Below, one piece after another: positions 32,314-40,428 of a DNA stretch of 64,000 bases. The translations under genes were made by a program, and so were the position numbers. Source of the DNA: PALSA-505 sp036495485 (GTDB lineage: Bacteria; Actinomycetota; Actinomycetes; Streptosporangiales; Streptosporangiaceae); NCBI GenBank assembly GCA_036495485.1, contig DASXMU010000282.1, forward strand, positions 1-64,000. Reading direction: 5' to 3'. The first letter of the stretch is position 1. Every line of letters starts with the position of its first letter. The notes beneath the pieces were generated by a model. That model saw only the letters and a list, made by a program, of their open reading frames with translations. It was not told where the DNA came from and ran no database searches.

Positions 32314-34866
32314 GTGGCCGTAACCAAGGCGGCTAACCTGCTCGGGGTCAAGGGCGACGGCCTGCCCGAGGGCTTCTGGTACTCGCTGAAGAGCAGGCTG
32401 CTCGGCCCTCCCCTGGTGAACGAGCAGCTCAGCGAGGAGCGGCTGAGCATACCGCTCGCGCTCGGCGTGCTGTCACCGGATGGGATCTCGTCGTCGGCCT
32501 ACGGCTCGGAGGAGATCCTCATCGAGCTGCTCAGGGGTGGCCTAGGAATCGCGGCGTTCACGCTGCTGCTGCCCCTCACCGGCGTGGTCTTGTTCGTGCT
32601 GACCCTGGTTGTGCTGTCCTACCGCGAGGTGGTGAGCGTCTACATCAGGACCGGCGGCTCCTATGTGGTGGCCAGGGAGAACTTCGGGCCCAAGGTGGCC
32701 CAGATCGCCGCCGTCGCGCTGATGATCGACTATACGGTGACGGTCGCCGTGCAGACAGCGGGAGGAGCGGCCGCCATCGTGTCCGCGTTCCCCGCCCTGA
32801 CCCGGATCCCCGGGGTCCCGGCCAGCACCCTGCTGCTGATCATCTCGGTCGTCGCCATCCTGATCATGTGTTATGGGAACCTGCGTGGCATCAGGGAGGC
32901 CGGGCGGGCGTTCGCGCTGCCCACCTTCCTGTTCTCCGGCTCGGTGATCCTGATGATCCTCATCGGGCTGGCCAGGGAAGCGTTCGGCAACCTGCCGGTG
33001 GTCGACCCGGCCAGGCTGTCCGGCAGCTATTACACGCCTGGGCACGGGGCGTCGGTGATCATCAGCTTCGCCCTGGTGTTCACGCTGCTGCGTGCCTTCG
33101 CGAATGGCGGATCCTCGCTGACCGGCATCGAGGCCGTATCCAATGCGGTGAGCGCGTTCCGGCCCCCGGAGGGGGTCAGCGCGCGCCGGGTACTGGTGAC
33201 CCAGGGCGTGATCCTCGCCTTCCTGGTCGGTGGCATCTCCTGGCTGGCACACGTGTCGCATGCCACGCCGTTCACCAGCGGGACCCCTACCGTGATCTCG
33301 CAGGAGGCCAACCTGATCTTCGGCGGCGGAGCCGGCCGGGTGATGTTCTACTTCGTCCAGGCCGCCACCGCGCTGATCCTGTTCACCGGGGGCAACACGA
33401 GCTTCAACGGCTTTCCCTTCCTGGCCAGCTTTGTGGCGGAGGACGCGTTCCTGCCGCGGTGGCTCACCAAGCGTGGCCACCGGCTTGTGTTCTCCAACGG
33501 CATCATTGTGCTGACCGTGGTCGCGCTGGCCCTGATCATCACGGTCGGGGCGAACGTCAACAACCTGGTCCCGTTCTACGCGATCGGCGTGTTCACCGGC
33601 TTCTCGATGGCCGGCTTCGGCATGGCCAGGTACCACACCAGGATGAAGGAACCGGGCTGGCGGCGGCGCCGGGCGATCAACTTCTCGGCCGGGGTGCTCA
33701 CCGCGCTGGTCGTGCTGATCTTCGCGGTCACCAAGTTCACCGAGGGCGCCTGGCTGATCGTCATCATCGGCCCGGTCGGCGTCTTCGCCCTGATCCGGCT
33801 GAACCGCGAGTACGCGATGGAATCCAGCGTGCTCGAGACGATCAGCGGCCGCCAGCCGCCGCCGCTGCCGCACTACGGACGGCGCGTCATCCTGGTCTTC
33901 GTCGACAACTTCGACCTGGCCACGCTGGCCGCGCTGCGGTACGCCCGCAGCTTGCGGCCGACCACCATGCGCGCGGTGCACTTCGTGATCGACGGCGCCC
34001 GCGCCGAGAAGCTCCGCGAAGATTGGTCCAGGGCCGACCGCGGCATCACGCTCGACTTCGTCGACTGCCCCGACCGCAGGCTGGGCCGGGCCACCGCCGA
34101 GCTGGTCAGCGCCGAGGTCGCCACCCCCGGCACCCACGTGACCGTCATCCTGCCCAGGCGCAGCTACTCCCCGCTGCTCGGCCGCTTCCTGCACGACCGG
34201 ACCGCCGACAAAATCGCCCGCGTGGTCAGCCGGATCCCCCGCTCGGCCGCCACGATCATCCCCTACGACGTATCGAGCAGGCTGGCGGTGCTGCAGGAAC
34301 GGGAAGTCACGCGTCCCCCCGGACCCGCCAGCACCGGCACGCCGGCCGGTCAAGCCGGTGACGGTGCCGCGGCAGCCACCCCCCCGGCCGCCGCCACCGT
34401 CACCCTGCCCCACCTCGGCGCTCCTGCCACCTCCAACGGCCCGGAGCCGGTGGGAGCGGCGCCCGTGGCCAGCTCAGCGGCCGGCGGAGCCTCCGGCTGG
34501 CGGGCCGCGCTCCGCAACCGCGGCCACGGCCCGGCCGCGCCCACCAGGAAGTCCGGCACCGGCAACTACGAACGCCCGGTCCCGCCCACCAGCGCCAACC
34601 CGATCGGCACCCTCACCAAGCCGGGCCGGGCCACCGTCGAAGGCCGGGTCCGCAACGTAGAAATCCGCCCGGTGCGCGGAAGCTGCGTGCTCGCCGCCAC
34701 CATCGCCGACTCCACCGGCCAGCTGACCGCCCTGTTCTACGGCCGCGAGCACATCGCTGGCGTGGAACCGGGCGCGAAGATCCGCCTCACCGGCGCCTTC
34801 GGCCTCCGCGACGGCATCCCCGGCATGATCAACCCCAACTACGAACTCCTGACCCTGCCCTCCTGA
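32314..34866 (+). CDS. KimA-like APC potassium permease with USP-like and OB-fold domains
   Basis: 850 residues. The N-terminal LGPPLVNEQLSEERLSIPLALGVLSPDGISSSAYGSEEIL is the KimA/YdaO signature, followed by about 12 membrane segments to residue 500. Residues about 525-660 form a cytoplasmic USP-like domain (RRVILVFVDNFDLATLAALRYARSL). A 100-residue Ala/Pro linker leads to an OB-fold at about 765-849 (GRATVEGRVRNVEI...IADSTGQLTALFYGRE). KimA proteins import K+ with protons and are inhibited by c-di-AMP; the OB-fold fusion is unusual. GTG start with GGAGG 10 bases upstream. Divergent from kdpDE, which suggests K+ control. Confidence 0.85.
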   Translation: MAVTKAANLLGVKGDGLPEGFWYSLKSRLLGPPLVNEQLSEERLSIPLALGVLSPDGISSSAYGSEEILIELLRGGLGIAAFTLLLPLTGVVLFVLTLVVLSYREVVSVYIRTGGSYVVARENFGPKVAQIAAVALMIDYTVTVAVQTAGGAAAIVSAFPALTRIPGVPASTLLLIISVVAILIMCYGNLRGIREAGRAFALPTFLFSGSVILMILIGLAREAFGNLPVVDPARLSGSYYTPGHGASVIISFALVFTLLRAFANGGSSLTGIEAVSNAVSAFRPPEGVSARRVLVTQGVILAFLVGGISWLAHVSHATPFTSGTPTVISQEANLIFGGGAGRVMFYFVQAATALILFTGGNTSFNGFPFLASFVAEDAFLPRWLTKRGHRLVFSNGIIVLTVVALALIITVGANVNNLVPFYAIGVFTGFSMAGFGMARYHTRMKEPGWRRRRAINFSAGVLTALVVLIFAVTKFTEGAWLIVIIGPVGVFALIRLNREYAMESSVLETISGRQPPPLPHYGRRVILVFVDNFDLATLAALRYARSLRPTTMRAVHFVIDGARAEKLREDWSRADRGITLDFVDCPDRRLGRATAELVSAEVATPGTHVTVILPRRSYSPLLGRFLHDRTADKIARVVSRIPRSAATIIPYDVSSRLAVLQEREVTRPPGPASTGTPAGQAGDGAAAATPPAAATVTLPHLGAPATSNGPEPVGAAPVASSAAGGASGWRAALRNRGHGPAAPTRKSGTGNYERPVPPTSANPIGTLTKPGRATVEGRVRNVEIRPVRGSCVLAATIADSTGQLTALFYGREHIAGVEPGAKIRLTGAFGLRDGIPGMINPNYELLTLPS

Positions 34867-34930
34867 CCCTGCCCTCCTGACCCTGCCCTCCTGACACCGG
34901 GCCTTCCTGACCCTGCCCTCCTGACACCGG
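34846..34930. repeat. Tandem repeat spanning the permease stop codon
   Basis: Three 14-bp units (CTCCTGACCCTGCC) at 34846-34887, then related 30-bp and 13-bp units to 34930. The TGA stop lies in the second unit, so the array repeats the end of the coding sequence downstream. Frame shifts within it would change the C-terminus only slightly. Confidence 0.85.
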
Positions 34931-34950
34931 CAGCCCTGCTCCCGTTGCGG

Positions 34951-35009
34951 GTGGTGTCGATGTGCCATCGACCACCACCCAGTGGTGTCCATGTGCCATC
35001 GACACCACT
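34951..35009. terminator. Two similar hairpins between convergent permease genes
   Basis: Hairpin one (34951-34962 with 34966-34978, one bulge) and hairpin two (34981-34993 with 34997-35009, one mismatch) share GTGGTGTC(G/C)ATG arms and the same TGC loop, evidently a duplication. They lie between two convergent genes and probably terminate both. Confidence 0.6.
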
Positions 35010-35052
35010 ACCCCCAGCAGGGACTTCCGCGGATGCTCAGACCCCCGGGGGG

Positions 35053-37479
35053 TCAAGTGGCAGGCGCCCCGGGGTCTGGCTGGCCGCCGTTGGTGTCGGC
35101 TGGCTCGGTGCCGAGCAGTTCGTAGGTCGGGTTGACCATGAACGGGTGGCCGCCGCGGAAGCCGACCGTGCCGCGGAAGCGGACCTTTGAGCCGCAGCCG
35201 ACTCCTGGTATGCGGGAGCGGCCGTAGAACAGGGCGGTCAGCTCGCCGGTGGAGTCGGCGATGACGCAGGCGAGGACGGAATTCTGCTCGACCGGGCGGA
35301 TCTCCACGGTGCGGACCCGGCCTTCGACGGTGGCCCGGCCGGACTTGCTGAGGGTGCCGATGGGGTCGATGCCGGCCGAGGGGACCGGGCGCCGGTAGCC
35401 ACTGTCGGAGCTGGCCGGCGGCTTGCCATTCTTGCTCTTGCGCGGGGGGCGGGGCTGCTGGCCGTCCGGGGCCGGGTCGGTGACGAGGTGGGTTTCCTGG
35501 GGCTTCGCCAGCTTGTCGGCATGCCTGCTCTGCAGCAGTTCTACCCGGCTCGATACGTCGAACGGGATGATCGTGGCGGCCGAACGGGGGATGCGGCTGA
35601 CCGCGCTGGCGATTTTGTCGGCGGTCCGGTCGTGCAGGAAGCGGCCGAGCAGCGGGGAGTAGCTGCGCCTGGGCAGGACCACGGTCACGTGCGTGCCGGG
35701 GGTGGCGACCTCGGCGCTGACCAGCTCGGCGGCGGCCTGGACCAGCCGCCGGTCCGGGACGTCGATGAAGTCGAGCGTGACGCCACGGTCGGCACGGGTC
35801 CACTGTTCGCGGAGCATCTCGGCGCGGGCGCCGTCGATGACGAAGTGCACCGCGCGCAGCGTGGTCGGCCGCAGGCTGCGGGCGTAGCGCAGCGCGGCCA
35901 GTGTGGCCAGGTCGAAGCCGTCGACCAGGACGTATACCGTCCGGCGGGCATAGGTGGGCAGCGGCGGCGGCTGGCTGCCGGTGATCGTGGTCAGTACCTC
36001 GGCTTCCATCGCGTACTGGCGGTTGAGCCGGATGAGGGCGAAGACCAGGATCGGGAAGACGACCACCACGATCCAGGCGCCCTCGGTGAACTTGACCACC
36101 GCGAAGATGGCTACCACGATCGCGGTCATCGTGCCGGCCGAGAGGTTGACGATGAACCGGCGCCGCCAGCCTGGCTCCCTGCGGCGCAGGTGGTAGCGGG
36201 CCATGCCGAACCCGGCCATGCAGAACGCGGTGAACACGCCGATCGCGTACATGGGGACCAGGCCGTTGACGTTCGCGCCGCGGATGAGGATCAGGGCGAC
36301 CGACACGACGGTCAGCATCACGATCGCGTTCGAGAACACCAGGCGGTGGCCGCGCTTGAGCAGCCACCGGGGCAGGAACGCGTCGCCCGCCACGTAGCTG
36401 GCCAGGAACGGGAAGCCGTTGAAGCTCGTGTTCGCGCCGGTGAACAGGATGAGCGCCGTGGCGGCCTGGACGAGGTAGAACAGGATCCGGCCGGCGCCGC
36501 CGCCGAAGGCGAGGGTCGCCTCCTGGGCGAGCACGGTCGGGGCGCCGAGGAGGCGCGGGGTGGCATGCGTCACGTGCGCCAGCCAGGAGATCCCGGCGAC
36601 CAGTATGCCCAGCAGGACGCCCTCGGCGACCAGCACCCGGCGGGCGTTGACCCCCTCCGGCGGGCGGAACGCACCGACCGCGTCGCTGACCGCCTCGATG
36701 CCGGTCAGCGACGCGCCGCCGTTGGCGAAGGCGCGCAGCAGCGTGAAGATCATGGCGACGCTGATCAGTCCGGCCGCGCCGCCGCCGATCGCGTAGTGAT
36801 CGTGCAGGGTGCTTGGGTTGTACTGGTGCAGGTTGCCGATGATCTCCCTGACCAGGCCGACCCCGATCATCAGCAGCACCGAGCCGACGAACAGGTAGGT
36901 CGGCACCGCGAAGGCGCGGCCGGCCTCCTTGAGCCCGCGCAGGTTCCCGAAGCACAGCAACAGGATCACGCCGATCGTGATCGGCTTGGTGTAGGGCCCG
37001 AGCACGGGGAATGCGGAGACCACGGCCGCCGTTCCGGCCGCGGTCTGCACGGCGACGGTGACGACGTAGTCGATCAGCAGTGCGACCGCGGCGATCTGCG
37101 CGACCCGTGGCCCGAAGTTCTCCCTGGCCACCACGTAGGAGCCGCCCGGCCTGATGTACACCATCACGACCTCGCGGTAGGAGAGCACCACGAGCGTCAT
37201 GACGAACAGGATGACCAGGGTCATCGGCAGGATCAGGGCGAACGCCGAGAGCCCGGCCAGCGGCAGCAGAGCGATGAGGATCTCCTCGGTGCCGTAGGCC
37301 GAGGAGGAGATTCCATCTGGCGACAGCACGCCCAGCGCCAGCGGCTTGGACAGCCGCTGCTCGGCGAGCTGCTCGTTGACCAGGGGGCGGCCGAGCAGGC
37401 GGTTCTTCACCGCGTACCCGAGGCTCTCCGGGGGAGACGAACGCCCGCCGAGCAAACCGGTCGCTCTGCGCATGGCCAC
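35053..37479 (-). CDS. KimA-like APC potassium permease, paralogue with OB-fold
   Basis: 808 residues with the same three-part plan as the convergent gene: LGRPLVNEQLAEQRLSKPLALGVLSPDGISSSAYGTEEIL, 12 membrane segments, a USP-like domain (RTVYVLVDGFDLATLAALRYARSL) and a C-terminal OB-fold (GRATVEGRVRTVEI...FYGRSRIPG). The linker is about 40 residues shorter. The pair is a duplicated transporter; the high identity in the USP-like part suggests the same ligand control. A GTG start (second codon before an ATG) lies behind AAAGGGGCGG. A structured element lies 30 bp upstream. Confidence 0.85.
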   Translation of the reverse strand: MAMRRATGLLGGRSSPPESLGYAVKNRLLGRPLVNEQLAEQRLSKPLALGVLSPDGISSSAYGTEEILIALLPLAGLSAFALILPMTLVILFVMTLVVLSYREVVMVYIRPGGSYVVARENFGPRVAQIAAVALLIDYVVTVAVQTAAGTAAVVSAFPVLGPYTKPITIGVILLLCFGNLRGLKEAGRAFAVPTYLFVGSVLLMIGVGLVREIIGNLHQYNPSTLHDHYAIGGGAAGLISVAMIFTLLRAFANGGASLTGIEAVSDAVGAFRPPEGVNARRVLVAEGVLLGILVAGISWLAHVTHATPRLLGAPTVLAQEATLAFGGGAGRILFYLVQAATALILFTGANTSFNGFPFLASYVAGDAFLPRWLLKRGHRLVFSNAIVMLTVVSVALILIRGANVNGLVPMYAIGVFTAFCMAGFGMARYHLRRREPGWRRRFIVNLSAGTMTAIVVAIFAVVKFTEGAWIVVVVFPILVFALIRLNRQYAMEAEVLTTITGSQPPPLPTYARRTVYVLVDGFDLATLAALRYARSLRPTTLRAVHFVIDGARAEMLREQWTRADRGVTLDFIDVPDRRLVQAAAELVSAEVATPGTHVTVVLPRRSYSPLLGRFLHDRTADKIASAVSRIPRSAATIIPFDVSSRVELLQSRHADKLAKPQETHLVTDPAPDGQQPRPPRKSKNGKPPASSDSGYRRPVPSAGIDPIGTLSKSGRATVEGRVRTVEIRPVEQNSVLACVIADSTGELTALFYGRSRIPGVGCGSKVRFRGTVGFRGGHPFMVNPTYELLGTEPADTNGGQPDPGAPAT

Positions 37480-37508
37480 GAGATCCGCCCCTTTGCTTAC
37501 CCGAGAGG

Positions 37509-37607
37509 GTTATCCAAATCCGACTCGCGAGTGCAGGCCCCGGCGGGGTCCGCGCGAGCGATCGGGCGTGTGATGACCACAGTCATCCCGACGGTTATTT
37601 GGATAGC
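37509..37607. other. Structured intergenic element, copy 1
   Basis: TATCCAAAT (37511-37519) pairs with ATTTGGATA (37597-37605). Inside, TCGC (37525-37528) pairs with GCGA (37558-37561), and a GGCCCC/GGGGTC stem with a three-base loop lies at 37536-37550. A further GATGAC/GTCATC hairpin lies at 37572-37587. The segment GAGTGCAGGCCCC...GCGGGGTCCGCGCGAG is shared with the copy at 58897-58998. Its strand and role are unknown; it precedes the permease on the minus strand by about 30 bp. Confidence 0.7.
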
Positions 37608-37759
37608 GCGTCCCTTAATTAGACACTGCATACGTGTTGTATACGTGCTCCCGCCTTCATACCACCGCTAGCTGGGTATCGTCTGCTGTCGCATTTGGCG
37701 TTCACCGGACAGTGAGATGGTAGGGATGTGGTGTTCGCTCACCGAGGGGAGAGCGCCCG

Positions 37760-39070
37760 ATGACCGCGACACCGGCGGCCGATCCGGTTCCGGGGGCGGG
37801 GAGCAACCTGACCCTGAGCCTGTCCGGCCTGCTCAGGCGGTCGATCACTGCTCGTGACGGGGAGTCGCTCGGCCGCCTGTCCGATGTCATCGTGCGGCTG
37901 CGCGGGGCCGGTTGCCCGCTGGTGACGGGGCTGGTGGGCACGGTCGGCGGGCGGCCGGTCTATGTGCCGATCGAGCAGGTCAGCTCGTTCGGTGCGGGGG
38001 AGCTGAAGCTGACCAGCGCCCGGCTCAACCTGCGCCGGTTCGAGCGGCGCGAGGGTGAGGTGCTGCTGCGCGCCGACGTGCTCGGGCACCGGCTGATCGA
38101 CGTGGAGAGCGCGCATCTGGTCCGGGCCGCGGACCTGCAGCTCGCCCACAGGGACGGGGAATGGGTGCTGTCCGGCGTGGACCCCAGGCGGCGCACCGGC
38201 CGCGCTCTTGGGCTGCTCGGCCGTCAGCGGGATCAGGGTGTGTTCCGGGACCAGGGCCAGTTCGAGGCGCTGATCGGGCACACCGGGAGCGCGGTGCTGC
38301 GCGGCCCGTTCGCCCGGATCCGCGGCCTGAAGCCGGCCCAGATCGCTGACCTGATCGAGGACGCGTCCAAGGCCGAGGAGACCGAGATCCTGGGGCGCGT
38401 GCACGTGGATCCCGAACTCGAGGCGGACGTCTTCGAGGAGCTCGACGAGGATCTGGCCACCCGGCTGCTCGACGCGCGGTCCGACCAGGAGGTGGCGCAG
38501 GTGCTCAGCCGGATGCGCGCCGACGACGCCGCGGACGCGATCGCCGAGCTGCCGCAGCACCGCCGCGAACCCGTTCTCGACCTGCTCCCTGCTGGCCAGC
38601 ACGCCAAGGTGCTGACGCTGATGGGCTTCAATCCCACCAGCGCGGGCGGCCTGATGGGCATGGACTACCTGGCGCTGCCCGCTGACACCCTGGTGGCCGA
38701 GGTGCTGGCCGCCGTCGGGCAGGCCGGCAGCCTGCAGCCGGAGGCGCTGACCAGTGTGCACGCGGTCGGCAAGTCCGGGCGGCTGCTCGGGGTCGCCCGG
38801 CTGGTCACGCTGGTGCAGGCGAATCCCGGCGCGCGGCTCATCGAGGTCAGCGAGACCGATCCGGTCCGGGTCGGGGCCGACACGGACGTGGTCGATGTCG
38901 CGGTGCTGATGACCGACTACAACCTGATCACGATCCCGGTGGTGGACGAGCGGTGCCGCATGCTCGGCGTGATCACGGTCGACGACGTGCTCGAGGTCAC
39001 GTTGCCGGAGGGCTGGCGGCGGCGGGAGGCAGCCGAGCCGCCGGACGGGCGCCGCGGCGAGCCGGACTGA
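37760..39070 (+). CDS. Soluble MgtE-N/CBS domain protein
   Basis: 436 residues. The first 150 residues resemble a PRC-barrel-like beta domain (ARDGESLGRLSDVIVRL, RPVYVPIEQV). Residues about 190-300 match the MgtE intracellular N domain (VFEELDEDLATRLLDARSDQEVAQVLSRMRADDAADAIAELP), followed by a CBS pair (GLMGMDYLALPADTLVAEVL...VVDERCRMLGVITVDDVLEV). The Mg2+ channel membrane domain of MgtE is absent. It probably senses Mg2+ or nucleotides. It is divergent from the permease across the structured element, with GAGGGGAG before the ATG. Confidence 0.85.
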   Translation: MTATPAADPVPGAGSNLTLSLSGLLRRSITARDGESLGRLSDVIVRLRGAGCPLVTGLVGTVGGRPVYVPIEQVSSFGAGELKLTSARLNLRRFERREGEVLLRADVLGHRLIDVESAHLVRAADLQLAHRDGEWVLSGVDPRRRTGRALGLLGRQRDQGVFRDQGQFEALIGHTGSAVLRGPFARIRGLKPAQIADLIEDASKAEETEILGRVHVDPELEADVFEELDEDLATRLLDARSDQEVAQVLSRMRADDAADAIAELPQHRREPVLDLLPAGQHAKVLTLMGFNPTSAGGLMGMDYLALPADTLVAEVLAAVGQAGSLQPEALTSVHAVGKSGRLLGVARLVTLVQANPGARLIEVSETDPVRVGADTDVVDVAVLMTDYNLITIPVVDERCRMLGVITVDDVLEVTLPEGWRRREAAEPPDGRRGEPD

Positions 39071-39084
39071 CCAATAGAGCCTGT

Positions 39085-39137
39085 CAAGGTCAGCCTTTGC
39101 CTCAAGGTCAGCCTTTGCCTCAAGGTCAGCCTTTGCC
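39085..39137. repeat. Three 18-bp tandem repeats after the MgtE-N/CBS gene
   Basis: CAAGGTCAGCCTTTGCCT occurs at 39085-39102 and 39103-39120, with a third copy at 39121-39137 lacking the last base. It starts 14 bases after the stop. AAGG...CCTT within each unit is a short dyad. Confidence 0.9.
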
Positions 39138-39197
39138 AGGTAATCGTTTAGTTCAGAGCCAGTTTCATGATCGTCTTCGTGGGTTTTGAAAAGAAAA

Positions 39198-40331
39198 TTA
39201 GCCCACGATGCCGGTGGTGCGGAGCTGGGCGATCTGCTCGTCCGGCAGGCCCAGGTCCGCCAGCACCGCGTCGGTGTCCGCGCCCGGGCGGGCGGGGGGC
39301 CGTGGGGTGACGGGCGGCGTGCGGTCAAAACGTGGCGCCGGGGCGGGCTGAACCACATCGCCGTCGATGAACGTTCCGCGGGCCACGTTGTGCGGATGCC
39401 GGGGCGCTTCGGTGGGGGTCAGCACCGGGGCCACGCACCCGTCGGAGCCGCTGAAGACCTCCGCCCACTCGTCCCTGGCCCGCTTCCCGAACGCCTCGGT
39501 GAACCGCTGCCTGAGCACCGGCCAGCCGGACCGGTCGAGCTGATCGGGCAGTTCCTCGCCGTCGAGGCCGAGCCCGGCGAGCAGTTCGGCGTAGAACTTC
39601 GGCTCGAGCGCGCCGACCGCCACGTGGCCGCCGTCCGAGGTCTCGTAGGTGTCGTAGAACGGCGCGCCGCCATCCAGCAGGTTGGTGCCGCGCTCCTCCT
39701 CCCACAGACCGCCGGCCAGCAGGCCGTACAGGAAGGAGTTCAGCAGCGCCGAGCCATCCACCATCGCCGCGTCGACCACCTGGCCCAGCCCGGACCGCTC
39801 CCGTTCAAGGAGTGCGGCCAGCACTCCCACGGCAAGCAGCATGCCGCCGCCGCCGAAGTCGCCGACCAGGTTGACCGGCGGCACTGGGCGCTGGCCGGCC
39901 CGGCCGATCCCGTGCAGCACCCCCGACACCGCTATGTAGTCGATGTCGTGACCCGCGGTCTGGGCGAGCGGGCCATCCTGCCCCCAGCCGGTCATCCGGG
40001 CGAACACCAGCCGCGGGTTGCGCTCCAGGCACACCTCAGGGCCGAACCCCAGCCGCTCCGCGACACCGGGCCGGAAGCCCTCCACCAGCACGTCGGCCCG
40101 CTCTGCCAGGCGGAGCAGCAGTCCCAGGCCCGCAGGTTCCTTGAGGTTGAGGCCGATCGACCGGCGGCCCCGGGTGAGCGGGTCGGCCGGGATCACGGCA
40201 TCTGGCCCGCAGGCCCCGGGGCGTTCGACCCGCAGCACGTCCGCGCCGAGGTCGGCCAGGATCATGCAGCCGAACGGCGCCGGGGCGAGGCTGGCAAGCT
40301 CAATGACCTTGACCCCGTGCAGTGGCCCCAT
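39198..40331 (-). CDS. Alpha-methylacyl-CoA racemase (CoA-transferase family III)
   Basis: 377 residues. LHGVKVIELASLAPAPFGCMILADLGADVLRVERPG opens the family fold. GRRSIGLNLK and the catalytic set of racemases are present: His in QTAGHDIDYIA, Asp in LVGDFGGGGM and Glu in GALEPKFYAELL, in place of the single Asp of true CaiB transferases. It interconverts 2-methylacyl-CoA epimers in branched-chain or sterol side-chain breakdown. It stands alone between unrelated genes. Confidence 0.9.
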   Translation of the reverse strand: MGPLHGVKVIELASLAPAPFGCMILADLGADVLRVERPGACGPDAVIPADPLTRGRRSIGLNLKEPAGLGLLLRLAERADVLVEGFRPGVAERLGFGPEVCLERNPRLVFARMTGWGQDGPLAQTAGHDIDYIAVSGVLHGIGRAGQRPVPPVNLVGDFGGGGMLLAVGVLAALLERERSGLGQVVDAAMVDGSALLNSFLYGLLAGGLWEEERGTNLLDGGAPFYDTYETSDGGHVAVGALEPKFYAELLAGLGLDGEELPDQLDRSGWPVLRQRFTEAFGKRARDEWAEVFSGSDGCVAPVLTPTEAPRHPHNVARGTFIDGDVVQPAPAPRFDRTPPVTPRPPARPGADTDAVLADLGLPDEQIAQLRTTGIVG

Positions 40332-40428
40332 CCGTTTCGCCTCCTGTCATCTACCCGCCCTTGTGCGGGTTACCACTGGTTGAGAGGATGCCACGCAGTT
40401 ACGACCTTGATGGGTGGAGGAACAGCAA

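Noticed and set aside
37509..37607. c-di-AMP (ydaO) riboswitch before the KimA-like gene
   Set aside because: The conserved ydaO core segments are absent, and the same element precedes an unrelated gene.
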